From Saprospiraceae bacterium (GTDB taxonomy: Bacteria; Bacteroidota; Bacteroidia; Chitinophagales; Saprospiraceae), in assembly GCA_016715245.1 (NCBI GenBank), contig JADKAS010000019.1, positions 1 to 64,000 on the forward strand: a stretch of 64,000 bases of DNA. Reading direction: 5' to 3'. Made by a program: the position numbers and the translations under genes. Under the pieces are notes generated by a model. That model saw only the letters and a program-made list of their open reading frames with translations. It searched no databases and was not told the DNA's origin. Below are positions 29,223-38,710 of the stretch, piece by piece; position 1 is the stretch's first letter, and every line of letters begins with the position of its first letter.

Positions 29223-29255
29223 ATATTTAATTTTACCTTTCCTTTATTTGAAAGT

Positions 29256-30533
29256 ATGCAAATCAATATAAATAATAAATATTTTTTATACATTCTACCC
29301 CTTGCTATTGTTGGTTTGATTTTTTATTATTTGTCTGACATTGTTGCCTATGTGGTTTTAGCCTGGGCTTTGTCGATGATAGGAGCTCCGATTGTCCGGT
29401 TTTTTAAGAGATTTATGGGAAAAAATGCAGCGGCCTTATTGACACTGGGCGTGTTTATGATCTTTTTTATGATATTAATGTGGATATTTATACCACCTCT
29501 TATCAATCAGGCAAGAAATCTGGCGAATACCGACTATACAAGTGTTATAAATAGCCTTGAAGAGCCGGTAAAAGACTGGAAAAACTGGCTAATTGAAAAA
29601 AGATTATTGCCGGATAACACACAAATGCCCTTAAAAGAAGAAAAGGCTGAAAAGGAAGATCATTATATCTTTTCTCACAAAATATTGCTGGATTCCTTAT
29701 CAAGGCAAGGAGATTCTGTTGTTTCTAACCAAAATGTGGCCTTATTGATAAAAATTGATGCCAGTGATTTATTAAAAAACAAGGAAGAAGCCATAGACGG
29801 AGAAGAAAAGAATGAAGATTTTTTTGAAAATCTTAAAAGTAATATGTCTGATTTTTTAAGTCCCAAACTAATCCAGTCTGTTTTCAGCAGTATTGTCAGT
29901 GCATTTGGTAATATTTTAGTGGCTTTTATGTCTGTGTTTTTTATTTGTTTCTTTTTTCTGCGAGAGCAGGGATTATTTGACAATATTATTGCCGGCATTG
30001 TGCCCTTAGATTTTGAAGGACAGACCAGGGAAGCTGTGAGTATTACCAGTGAATTATTGATCAGATATTTTATAGGAATTTTATTACAGACAACGATTAT
30101 AACTGTTTTCGTTTCTGTATTTCTTACTATACTTGGCGTTAAAAATGCCTTACTCATTGGTTTTTTTGCCGGATTTATGAATATCATACCTTATCTTGGA
30201 CCTATTTTTGGTGCTTCCTTTGGGTTACTTATTACTATTTCTTCGAACCTGAACGAACCGTTTTATTCTGTCCTTTTTCCTATTATTATTAAAGTGATGA
30301 TTGTATTTGCCATTATTCAATTGATAGATAATATTATCCTACAACCCAATATATTTTCTAAGAGTGTGAAGGCACACCCCTTGGAAATATTTATAGTAGT
30401 TTTGATAGCGGGAAAATTGGGAGGGATTCTGGGTATGGTATTGGCTATACCTGTATATACGGTACTGCGGGTAGTTGGAAAGGTTTTTCTGAAGGAGTTT
30501 AAGGTCATCCAAAATCTTACTAAAAATATGTAA
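29256..30533 (+). CDS. AI-2E family transporter (paralogue 1)
   Basis: A 425-residue multi-pass inner-membrane protein of the AI-2E exporter/permease family. Paired N-terminal helices (residues 8-90) are followed by a long soluble loop (about 95-205), then the conserved C-terminal bundle with GFFAGFMNIIPYLGPIFGASFG and a final PLEIFIVVLIAGKLGGILGMVLAIPVYTV. The P-Y-L-G-P segment and the terminal G-rich helix are the family signature. Substrates in this family are varied (AI-2, Na+/H+), so none is assigned. A second, shorter paralogue lies at 31709-32773. Confidence 0.88.
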   Translation: MQININNKYFLYILPLAIVGLIFYYLSDIVAYVVLAWALSMIGAPIVRFFKRFMGKNAAALLTLGVFMIFFMILMWIFIPPLINQARNLANTDYTSVINSLEEPVKDWKNWLIEKRLLPDNTQMPLKEEKAEKEDHYIFSHKILLDSLSRQGDSVVSNQNVALLIKIDASDLLKNKEEAIDGEEKNEDFFENLKSNMSDFLSPKLIQSVFSSIVSAFGNILVAFMSVFFICFFFLREQGLFDNIIAGIVPLDFEGQTREAVSITSELLIRYFIGILLQTTIITVFVSVFLTILGVKNALLIGFFAGFMNIIPYLGPIFGASFGLLITISSNLNEPFYSVLFPIIIKVMIVFAIIQLIDNIILQPNIFSKSVKAHPLEIFIVVLIAGKLGGILGMVLAIPVYTVLRVVGKVFLKEFKVIQNLTKNM

Positions 30534-30559
30534 CCATTGAAGCAAAAGTTTTAATGGTT
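30532..30559 (+). terminator. Weak hairpin after the first AI-2E gene
   Basis: AACCATT at 30532-30538 pairs with AATGGTT at 30553-30559. GAGGCTTTTTAAAA follows. The stem is short and T-poor. Confidence 0.35.
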
Positions 30560-30635
30560 GAGGCTTTTTAAAAGTAAATGTTTTATAATTCTTACATGCG
30601 ACACAAATAATACCTTACTTCCATAATACATTACG

Positions 30636-31607
30636 TTGCAAAAGTTAAAAAATGTCAAAGGCTGGTTTCAATCGGATAGCATTAATGGAATATTATTAAA
30701 CTTCCCGGGAAAGATTCGACAGAAAGGAACCTATTTTAAAGCTTTGCTGGCATTGGCTGTGGTAAGTCTGGTATGGGGAACCACATGGGTTGTTTCAAAA
30801 GTGGGCGTCGGTTTTCTTCCCGGCTTGCAATTGGCGTCAATACGGCAGATCATTGCCGGAACAGCTTTTCTTGTATATTTTTTTGTAAAAAAATATACTT
30901 TGCCCGAAAGGTCAGATTATCTTCCATTGATAATACTGGCGATATTAAATTTTGTCATGAGCAATGGATTAAGTACCTGGGGAGTGATGTACATTCCTGC
31001 CGGTCTGGGTTCTATTATCGGAGCTATTTTTCCATTCTGGATTGTCATTTTAGGTTTTATTGGAGAGAATACAAAACCTCCGGCCCGCTCTCTGGCCGGA
31101 TTGGTCATTGGATTTTCAGGAATCTGTATAATATTTTATGATCACGTTCTCGATTTTGTAAAACCTGATTTCAGATTTGGTATATTTCTTTCTCTTTTTT
31201 CGACTTTTACCTGGGCGCTGGGCACATTGTACACAAAAAAACACGCAAAAAGATTTAACCCGTATTTTGGATTAGGTTTTCAGTTGACCATATCCGGCAT
31301 TATTCTTTTTATTATAAGCCTTTATAACCCTGGCACTTTGTCGTTAGTTGAAATTCCATGGCAAGCCTGGGTTTCCATTATTTATCTCGTTGTTTTTGGT
31401 TCCATGATTGGGTTTATTGCTTATATATATGCCTTACAACACTTACCGACAGAACAGACAGCTATCTATGCGTATATCAATCCAATAGTTGCCATCATTA
31501 CGGGAAGCATATTCCTTCATGAAAAAACAGGTCTCTTCATTTTGGCAGGAGTCATTACCACCCTTACAGGCGTGTATCTGGTCAATTCCAGTTACAGAAG
31601 CAAATAA
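30636..31607 (+). CDS. EamA/DMT-family transporter
   Basis: A 10-helix inner-membrane exporter of the drug/metabolite superfamily, about 320 residues, with two EamA halves. The first half begins ALAVVSLVWGTTWVVSKVG, and the second has FGIFLSLFSTFTWALGTLYTKK and ALQHLPTEQTAIYAYINPIVAIITG, the usual EamA end motif. The frame has no ATG near the N-terminus. The TTG at 30636 is the only early start I see, so the first 30 residues are uncertain. Substrates are unknown; relatives export amino acids or purines. Confidence 0.85.
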   Translation: MQKLKNVKGWFQSDSINGILLNFPGKIRQKGTYFKALLALAVVSLVWGTTWVVSKVGVGFLPGLQLASIRQIIAGTAFLVYFFVKKYTLPERSDYLPLIILAILNFVMSNGLSTWGVMYIPAGLGSIIGAIFPFWIVILGFIGENTKPPARSLAGLVIGFSGICIIFYDHVLDFVKPDFRFGIFLSLFSTFTWALGTLYTKKHAKRFNPYFGLGFQLTISGIILFIISLYNPGTLSLVEIPWQAWVSIIYLVVFGSMIGFIAYIYALQHLPTEQTAIYAYINPIVAIITGSIFLHEKTGLFILAGVITTLTGVYLVNSSYRSK

Positions 31608-31708
31608 ACCAATATTGTACAAACCTGTCATTTTTTATCCGGAAAAACATACATTCTTCGAATTTGTAATTAATTTTGAACTTCTGAGCTTCATCAAAAA
31701 TTATAATT

Positions 31709-32773
31709 ATGCTAGGACTGAGAACACAAATTCATCCAAACACCATAAGGCAGTTATTTTTTCTGGCCCTTCTGATATTTATGGGCTTCATTATTTTGAA
31801 AGAGTTGTATTTTATGCTTACGGCATTTCTTGGTGCGGTGACCTTATATGTGATTTTATTGTATCCTAAAAGAATTTTGACCATCAAATATAATTGGCCG
31901 GCATGGATTGCCGCTTTGTTTTTGATGGCGGCCTCAGTTGCCATTATGATTTTGCCTGTGGCTTATCTGACCAGTGTTGGTGTAGAGATGTTGAGTCCGG
32001 TGATAAAAAACCCTGAAATTTTAACCAACGCTTTTGATCAGATTCATATTTTTATGATTAATCAATTTGGCATAGACGTTTTTAATCCGGACAATGTGAG
32101 TAAAATAACGGATCAGGTTTTACCATTTACTCAAAAAACATTAGGCAGCACCATGTCTGTTTTCGGAAATATTGTTTTGATGTACCTTGTATTATATTTT
32201 TTATTGGTTCAAACCCGGGATGTTGAGTTATGGTTAAAAAGGACGCTGCCTTTTAAGACAGCCAATACAAAAAAAGTAATTTCGGAAGTAAGAAACCTTG
32301 TTTACTCCAATGCTTTGGGAATTCCCATTGTTGCCATTATCCAGGGTATTGTGGCCATCATTGGATATTCGATTTTTGGCGTCAAAGAATTTTTACTTAT
32401 GGGATTGTTGACGGCTATTTCATCTGTGATACCGATTGTAGGTACGATGCTCGTTTACGTACCATTGGCCATTTTCCAATATAGTAAGTATGGGGTGTTT
32501 TCAGGTGTAGGTGTCGGAATTTGGGGATTTGCCGTAATCGGATCTGTAGATAATGTAGCCAGATTTCTGGTGCAGAAAAAACTCGCCGATGTACATCCGC
32601 TGATTACCATGCTTGGTGTTTTTATGGGGGTGAGTTTATTTGGATTTATGGGTATTATTTTCGGGCCATTATTGTTATCTGTCTTTTTTATGCTCACCCA
32701 AATTTATATTAATGAGTTTGGGAAAGTAGACGCAAACAATCCCGATAAGGGTGTAAATTATGAAGAAGACTAA
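31709..32773 (+). CDS. AI-2E family transporter (paralogue 2)
   Basis: A 354-residue permease of the AI-2E family, about 70 residues shorter than the neighbour at 29256 because its central soluble loop is reduced. N-terminal helix pairs occupy residues 12-90. The C-terminal signature includes GLLTAISSVIPIVGTMLVYVPLAIF and HPLITMLGVFMGVSLFGFMGIIFGPLLLSV. Two family members within 3 kb suggest an old duplication with divergence, since the sequences are not close. Transported substrate is unknown. Confidence 0.87.
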   Translation: MLGLRTQIHPNTIRQLFFLALLIFMGFIILKELYFMLTAFLGAVTLYVILLYPKRILTIKYNWPAWIAALFLMAASVAIMILPVAYLTSVGVEMLSPVIKNPEILTNAFDQIHIFMINQFGIDVFNPDNVSKITDQVLPFTQKTLGSTMSVFGNIVLMYLVLYFLLVQTRDVELWLKRTLPFKTANTKKVISEVRNLVYSNALGIPIVAIIQGIVAIIGYSIFGVKEFLLMGLLTAISSVIPIVGTMLVYVPLAIFQYSKYGVFSGVGVGIWGFAVIGSVDNVARFLVQKKLADVHPLITMLGVFMGVSLFGFMGIIFGPLLLSVFFMLTQIYINEFGKVDANNPDKGVNYEED

Positions 32774-32920
32774 ATTAATAATGAATTGATTTTGTTTTAT
32801 TTCGACAATATAGTACACCGATATATCCATTTATCGCATTCTTCACAGTAAATTATTTTTAAACTCATAATTTCTTAACATCAAAAGGGGACTTTTGCAC
32901 ATATTGTAAATAAACTTAAT

Positions 32921-33790
32921 ATGTTAAGAAGAAAAGTAGAAGTAGTTGTCATCAGTGATGTACATTTGGGGACCTATGGATGTCATGCCGATGTATTATT
33001 GAGATATTTAAAAACCATTCAGCCAAAAATACTTATTTTGAATGGTGACATCATTGATTTTTGGAATTTTAAAAAATCTTATTTTCCCAAAAACCATCTT
33101 CAGGTAATTCGTCAGATATTAAAAATGACCGAAAAAGGGACTAAAACTTATTATTTAACCGGAAATCATGATGACGCATTACGCCGTTTTTCTTCTCTTC
33201 AAATTGGCAATCTGGTTTTGGATGATAAATTAATTCTTGAACTGGACGGGAAAATGACCTGGTTTTTTCACGGTGATATTTTTGATTCAACGACTAAAGG
33301 TTGGGCAAGAATTCTGGCGAAACTGGGAGGAAAAGGTTATGATATCCTGATACTTACCAATCGTATCATCAATCATGGTTTAAAGAAGCTGGGAAGAGAA
33401 AAGGTTAGTTTTTCCAAACGGGTAAAAAACAGCGTAAAAAGAGCGGTAAAATGGATTACTGACTTTGAACAAACCGCTGCCATGCTTGCCATTGATCAAT
33501 CCTATCAAACAGTAGTTTGCGGACATATTCATCAACCACAGATCAAAATTTTATCTTATGAAAAGGATAGCATTTTATATTTAAATAGTGGTGACTGGGT
33601 TGAAAATTGTTCTGCACTCGAATACAACGAAGGACAATGGGCATTACATTTTGAAAGTTTTGATAAAAACAGTTCTGATGTGCATAATGATTATGATGAA
33701 GAATGGGAGTGGGAAGCAGAACATGAAGTTTTTGATTTTTTACTTAAAAACCAAACAAACCTACTTAATATTAAAAAAAGCGCAACCTAG
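32921..33790 (+). CDS. LpxH-like UDP-2,3-diacylglucosamine diphosphatase / metallophosphoesterase
   Basis: A 289-residue calcineurin-like phosphoesterase. The metal ligands appear in order as VISDVHLG (residue 10), LNGDIIDFWN (about 43), LTGNHDDALRRF (about 82), FFHGDIFD (about 112) and VCGHIHQPQ (about 200). The layout matches LpxH-type UDP-2,3-diacylglucosamine hydrolases of lipid A synthesis more closely than general phosphatases. A more distant lipid-phosphate substrate remains possible. The glycosyltransferase gene begins 2 bases after its stop, so the pair is cotranscribed and probably acts on the same glycolipid. Confidence 0.85.
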   Translation: MLRRKVEVVVISDVHLGTYGCHADVLLRYLKTIQPKILILNGDIIDFWNFKKSYFPKNHLQVIRQILKMTEKGTKTYYLTGNHDDALRRFSSLQIGNLVLDDKLILELDGKMTWFFHGDIFDSTTKGWARILAKLGGKGYDILILTNRIINHGLKKLGREKVSFSKRVKNSVKRAVKWITDFEQTAAMLAIDQSYQTVVCGHIHQPQIKILSYEKDSILYLNSGDWVENCSALEYNEGQWALHFESFDKNSSDVHNDYDEEWEWEAEHEVFDFLLKNQTNLLNIKKSAT

Positions 33791-33792
33791 TC

Positions 33793-34770
33793 ATGAAAAT
33801 ACTATATGCAGTGCAAGCAACGGGAAATGGGCATATTAGCCGGGCTCATCAATTATATCCTTACCTTCGGGAGATGGGTGAAACAGACATTTTTTTAAGT
33901 GGTTCCAATGCAAGCCTTCAACCAGATTTTCCGGTCAAATACAGGAGCAAAGGATTAAGTTTATATTATTCAAAATGTGGCAAACTGGATTACTGGAAAA
34001 CGATAACTTCCATTCGATATCATAAGGTAATTAAGGAAGCAAAAGATTTGCCTGTAGAAAAATACGACCTTATCATCAATGACTTTGAGCATATCACCTC
34101 AAGGTCCTGCCAAATAAAAAAAATACCTTCTGTTCAATTTGGACATCAGGCCAGTTTCTTCAGTAAAAATACACCAAGACCTTCTTCAAGAAGTTTTGTA
34201 GGAGAATTTTTATTGCAAAATTATGCACCGGCAAGCAAATATGTTGGTCTTCACTTTGATGCCTATGATGATTTTATTTTTTCACCCATTATAAAGAAGG
34301 AATTTCTGGAGGCCAAACCTGAAGATCACGGGTATTTGACGGTTTATCTTCCTGCCTATGATCATGATTGTATTGAAAAGATTTTATTGGAACTAACGCC
34401 TTTGAAAGTTCATTGGTTTGTACCAAATATTTCAGAACCATTTACAAAAAACAACATCACATTTTTTCCGGTCGACCAAAAATATTTTAATAAAAGTCTG
34501 ATCTATTGCCATGCATTATTAACAGGAGGTGGATTTGAAACGCCTGCAGAAGCTTTATTTCTTAAAAAGAAATTATTGGTCATTCCCATAGAAGGTCAAT
34601 ATGAACAACAATGTAATGCAGCCGCATTGGAAAAAGTTGGTGTTAAAAAAATGGCGTATTTAAATGAAAGTACCAAACAAGAATTTTTTAATTGGCTAAA
34701 AATGCCACCATCCACTTTTTCTTTACTGCCAAATCATATTCCACAGACATTGGAATATATGATGGGCTGA
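33793..34770 (+). CDS. GT-B glycosyltransferase-like protein
   Basis: A 325-residue protein with a GT-B fold outline. The N-terminal glycine-rich loop AVQATGNGHISRAHQL and the C-terminal donor region LTGGGFETPAEALFLKKKLLVIPIEGQYEQQCNAAALEKVG are shared with MurG/MGDG-synthase-like and MJ1255-type transferases. The GGG-E block and EQ near the end fit nucleotide-sugar binding. It follows an LpxH-like gene by 2 bases. That pairing suggests it glycosylates a lipid, perhaps a lipid A-like or diacylglycerol acceptor. This is inference. No membrane segment is seen, so it would act at the cytoplasmic face. Confidence 0.82.
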   Translation: MKILYAVQATGNGHISRAHQLYPYLREMGETDIFLSGSNASLQPDFPVKYRSKGLSLYYSKCGKLDYWKTITSIRYHKVIKEAKDLPVEKYDLIINDFEHITSRSCQIKKIPSVQFGHQASFFSKNTPRPSSRSFVGEFLLQNYAPASKYVGLHFDAYDDFIFSPIIKKEFLEAKPEDHGYLTVYLPAYDHDCIEKILLELTPLKVHWFVPNISEPFTKNNITFFPVDQKYFNKSLIYCHALLTGGGFETPAEALFLKKKLLVIPIEGQYEQQCNAAALEKVGVKKMAYLNESTKQEFFNWLKMPPSTFSLLPNHIPQTLEYMMG

Positions 34771-34907
34771 TACAATAGGTTTCATTCTCAGGGTTTACGA
34801 TTTTTGATGAGGAGAAAAGGTAGAATTTTTTATTTCAATAAATCATGACTTCTGTGAGTACAAAAATATAAATTTTTCGTTATAGAGAACAGCAAACGTT
34901 TTCGCTA

Positions 34908-35450
34908 GTGAAATATCAGAGTTTATTATTCTTTTTTTGGCTTTTTTCTTTGGTGATCGTAACCCCATTTTCCAGCGTACGAGCACAATCCTCTGATAGT
35001 TTTACGGTGTATGTTTTTTTGTTGGATGAATGTCGTATTTGCCAGGAAGTGGCGCCTGAACTCAATAAAATCTATACATTGACCAAAGAAAACAACATAG
35101 GATTTGTCGGATATTTCCCCAATTTGTCTTCAAATGATGCGGGAATTCAAAAATTCAGAAAAAAATATAAGGTACAATACACGTTATCTACCGATTTTGA
35201 AAAAGAATTAGCCAAAAGATTTGCGGCTACTACTTTGCCGGAGGTAGTAATGTGGAATGAAACAAAAAATGAGCTGGTGTACAGGGGATTAATCAATAAC
35301 CTTTTTTATGCTCCGGGGAAAAGAAGACACAAAATTACCCAACATTATCTTAAGGATGCTATCTTTGCTGTACAGGGAGGGAAATACCCTGTGACAAAAA
35401 CTACTGACCCAATTGGTTGTTTTATTAATTATTCAGAAAATCCATTTTAG
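34908..35450 (+). CDS. Secreted thioredoxin-fold (redoxin) protein
   Basis: A 180-residue exported protein with a signal peptide (residues 1-27, ending SVRAQS) and a thioredoxin-like domain. FTVYVFLLDECRICQEVAPELNKIY gives a CRIC redox motif near residue 39-42, and TTLPEVVMWN is the cis-Pro region. It begins with GTG (34908). The C-terminus includes a DPIGCFINY block with one further Cys, seen in redoxins that neighbour copper monooxygenases. The monooxygenase gene begins 2 bases after its stop. A role in reducing or metallating that partner is likely by context. Confidence 0.83.
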   Translation: MKYQSLLFFFWLFSLVIVTPFSSVRAQSSDSFTVYVFLLDECRICQEVAPELNKIYTLTKENNIGFVGYFPNLSSNDAGIQKFRKKYKVQYTLSTDFEKELAKRFAATTLPEVVMWNETKNELVYRGLINNLFYAPGKRRHKITQHYLKDAIFAVQGGKYPVTKTTDPIGCFINYSENPF

Positions 35451-35452
35451 AT

Positions 35453-37003
35453 ATGCATAAGGTATTCTTTTTAGTTTTTAGTTTTTTTAGTTTATATACA
35501 TTATCAACTGCGCAGCCTACTTTTGCCAAGGATGTGGCACCCATCATATACAAACACTGCAGTTCCTGCCATAGACCGGGCGAGATTGGTCCCTTTTCAC
35601 TGACCAATTATCAGGAAGCGTCCAATTGGGCTACTTCCATAAGATATGTCACTCAAAACAAAATTATGCCTCCGTGGAAAGCAGATCCGACCTATAGCAG
35701 ATTTATGGATGAAAACTATCTGAGCGACAGCCAGATTAAAACCATTGCAGATTGGGTAGATGCTGGATCTCCCATGGGCAATCCTTCAGACATTCCTCCT
35801 TTTCCTGATTTTCCTCAAAATTCTTTGTTGGGAGAGCCGGACCTTGTTTTGACATTTGATCGGAGCTATACGCATAAAGGTACAGGTGTCGATGAGTACC
35901 GATACTTTGTACTTCCTACAGGTCTGACACAGAATAAAAAAATCAAAGCCATAGAATTGAGGCCGGGCAATACAAAAATTGTTCACCATGCCTTATTTTT
36001 TTCAGATGTTTCAGGTAAGGCAAAACAATATGACGATCAAACACCGGAATACGGGTTTAGCGCCAATGAAAATCCGGATTTTGATGTGTTTGAAGTCATC
36101 AACCGTGACCAGTACCCAGGATATGTTCCCGGACAAAAACCCCGAAGATTTCCTGACGGGCTTGCCATGGATATAAAGGCGGGTAGTGATCTGGTGATTC
36201 AGATGCATTATGCACCGTGGAGTGTGGATGAGACAGATTCTTCATCTGTCAATATCTTTTTTGCTGATGAGTCGGAGATCATAGACCGGACGGTAAGAGA
36301 TTATATTATGTTGCCATTTAACCTTATTACGGGTGCCAATAGTTTTTTTCTTCAACCCAATCAGATCAAAACTTTTGAAGGTGTGTACACAATTCCGTTT
36401 GATGTCAGTCTGATTGGTATCTTCCCGCATATGCATTATCTGGGAAAAAACTGGGAAGTGTATATTGAAAATCCGGATGGAAGTAAAACCAATCTGATTA
36501 AAATCAACGATTGGGATTTCAACTGGCAGGGAGGATATTATTTTGACAGGTATAAAATAGCCAAAAAGGGCAGTAAAGTGCATGCTTTCGCAAAATAGTT
36601 TGTCACTTGGGGTGAAGGCACAAAAGATGAAATGTATTATCTGCCATTATTGTTTGTTCCGTACAAGGTTGGGGATGAAAACGTAGTGTTTGAAAACAAT
36701 ACCAGTAGTTTGTATGATTTGGAAAGTACAAACATAAAAGCGAAAATATATCCGAATCCTATTTCGGTACAACAGACCTATCCGGCCCATGTACAGTTTC
36801 AATTGCATACAGGGACAACGGTATCTATGGAGATATACAACGAAGCCGGTCAAATGGTAAGAACCTTTTTCAAAAATGAATATTTTTCTGAAGGCGACCA
36901 CATAGTTCATGTCGAAACATCAAGAGCCGTTAAAGGAAAATATTTTGTCAAAATCACTACAAAAAATGATGCGGTGACGCTTCCGGTATTGGTGGTGGAA
37001 TGA
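35453..37003 (+). pseudogene. Ascorbate-dependent copper monooxygenase-like protein with in-frame TAG
   Basis: A secreted protein with a signal peptide and a cytochrome-c-like N-terminal domain (heme motif CSSCH near residue 36, distal KIMPPW). A PHM-type copper monooxygenase core follows. VHHALFF fits the CuA His pair and FPHMHYLG the CuB HxH. The frame stops at TAG 36596-36598 after KVHAFAK, then continues in the same frame as FVTWGEGTKDEMYYLP and a T9SS tail (IYPNPI, YNEAGQMV, VKGKYFVKI) to 37003. The Met of DEM is where the CuB Met ligand is expected. About 15-20 family residues also seem missing around the stop, so a small deletion created it. A truncated product would lose the Met ligand and the sorting signal. 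Confidence 0.8.
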
Positions 37004-37013
37004 GGATGTAGGT

Positions 37014-37084
37014 ATTAGGTGATAGGTATTAGGTGATGGGTTTTAGGTATTTTGTTTAGGGTTAAAGGTTGAATGTTAATGGTA
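37014..37084. repeat. Low-complexity GGTATTAGGT repeat, copy 1
   Basis: It carries TTAGGTGATAGGTATTAGGT units, then GGGTTAAAGGTTGAATGTTAA. Both blocks recur at 38610-38674, on the other side of the lipoprotein gene at 37303. Confidence 0.8.
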
Positions 37085-37302
37085 TGATTCTATATTTTAT
37101 GAATTTGTAATTCAGCACCACACTGCTAAAAAATCGGATTCTATTAACGCATAACAAATGCTTAATGTATGGTATAGAAGGCGCATTTAGCTAAACTGAA
37201 AACGGTTAGAAACTTTGCAATCGGAATTCAATAAAATGTTGAAATTATGTTTGTAATATAAATTATGTTTAAATTTGTAATTGATATAAAATTATAGATA
37301 TC

Positions 37303-38463
37303 ATGAAAAAATTACATGTTCTTAAAATTGTTTTGTTTTATTTAATGATTTTCGTTTTCAGTTGTCAAAAAGATCATGAGGTTGAAAGTATCACTATTAT
37401 AAAGAATCCAAATTTATCAGTAGTAAATACAATTTATAATCACAATCATTTAAGTAGTTCTCCTTGTCAAATTTATGGCGACAACATCATAACATCTACA
37501 ACGGGTTCAAATGGTGAGAGTTTTATTTCCATGATTTCTTTGACAAACTCAATAAATTCGCATATAAATTTAAATAAAAAATATCTGGAATTTAATAAAA
37601 CATATATTTTCGATAAATATGCCGTGTTTCAAAACCCAAATACTTACTATGTAGTTGATTTAGATGAAAAAAAATTTCTATTTACTAAAACCTTAGATAG
37701 TCCGAATGGTCAAAACGAAATAAGATATAGTTTTGGTCATTTATACTATTCTTGTGAAGAAAACGGCAATAAAGTAAAGATCAAGAAAGTAGAAATCCAA
37801 TCTGGAAAAGAAGACATTATTTCAGAACACATTCTGAGTTCAACATCATCACAAGTGGGAAATGTTAATATCATAAATGATAGTATTAATGGAAAACTAA
37901 ATTTGTGTTATACGCTTTTTAATGAACCATCAATTGGAGAAAATACGGTTTATGTAAAAAATGTCAATAATTCAGAATCATCAACTTATCAGTATTCAGA
38001 AACGAGTATAGATGGTTTTTTTACTTTCTCTATAACTTCAGGTTCTATTTTACTTGATCAAATAGGGAATACGCTCATCTGTTCAGAAACAAAGACTGGT
38101 AAAATTCTTTGGAAAACAGAGTTTGATTATAGGAGCAACATTGATAGATCATGGAGCCTTATAGTTACTGATAAGTTTATTTTCGTCTATGGTAATAAGA
38201 TGACTAAAATTGATTTATTATCAGGCTTAATTTTAGAAAATTCTGACCTTTATACATATCCTGGAGATGTTTCTTTTCAAAGACAATATCCCGATAGACA
38301 TATTGTCTCTTATGGAGAACATCACTTTGTTCACTTTCTAGCCCAGAAAAAAATAATTTACTTAGGTAAGTCTGACACTTCTCCATGTTACACAATTTCA
38401 CAAGACTATTATCTTTGGAATCATTTTGGTTCGAATTTTTTTGAAGCTTTCAAGTTGGACTAA
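37303..38463 (+). CDS. Lipoprotein with predicted beta-propeller, unknown function
   Basis: A 386-residue lipoprotein: LIFVFSC (spelled MIFVFSC here) places the lipidated Cys at residue 21. The rest is beta-rich with no cysteine pairs. Blocks such as NTLICSETKTGKILWKTEFDY and KFIFVYGNKMTKIDLLSGLILEN look like PQQ-type propeller blades. The gene is more AT-rich than its neighbours and lies between two copies of the same low-complexity repeat (37014-37084, 38610-38674). It may therefore be an acquired gene. I do not recognise a specific family. Confidence 0.7.
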   Translation: MKKLHVLKIVLFYLMIFVFSCQKDHEVESITIIKNPNLSVVNTIYNHNHLSSSPCQIYGDNIITSTTGSNGESFISMISLTNSINSHINLNKKYLEFNKTYIFDKYAVFQNPNTYYVVDLDEKKFLFTKTLDSPNGQNEIRYSFGHLYYSCEENGNKVKIKKVEIQSGKEDIISEHILSSTSSQVGNVNIINDSINGKLNLCYTLFNEPSIGENTVYVKNVNNSESSTYQYSETSIDGFFTFSITSGSILLDQIGNTLICSETKTGKILWKTEFDYRSNIDRSWSLIVTDKFIFVYGNKMTKIDLLSGLILENSDLYTYPGDVSFQRQYPDRHIVSYGEHHFVHFLAQKKIIYLGKSDTSPCYTISQDYYLWNHFGSNFFEAFKLD

Positions 38464-38609
38464 GTAATGGATTCAACATGACTGTTAACCGATTGTATTT
38501 AATTTAATATCCCCGCATTGATTATATTAGATGTATTTAGAAGATACATTTTTGTACAATAAGAAATTGGTGAATTAAATATTCTTGATGTATGGTAAGG
38601 AAAATAGGT

Positions 38610-38674
38610 TTTAGGTGATAGGTATTAGGTTTACAGGTATTAGGTTTAGGGTTAAAGGTTGAATGTTAAGGGTA
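38610..38674. repeat. Low-complexity GGTATTAGGT repeat, copy 2
   Basis: Same two blocks and same order as at 37014-37084. The 31-base second block differs at one clear position (T/G) between copies. Confidence 0.8.
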
Positions 38675-38710
38675 TCAAGCCCAAAGAGATATTAACATCC
38701 AATAAAACCT

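Noticed and set aside
29675..30187. 170-codon minus-strand ORF
   Set aside because: It is antisense to the AI-2E transporter and low-complexity, with no family signature.
37014..38674. CRISPR array in the GGTATTAGGT repeats
   Set aside because: The units are adjacent and low-complexity without unique spacers, and no cas gene is present.
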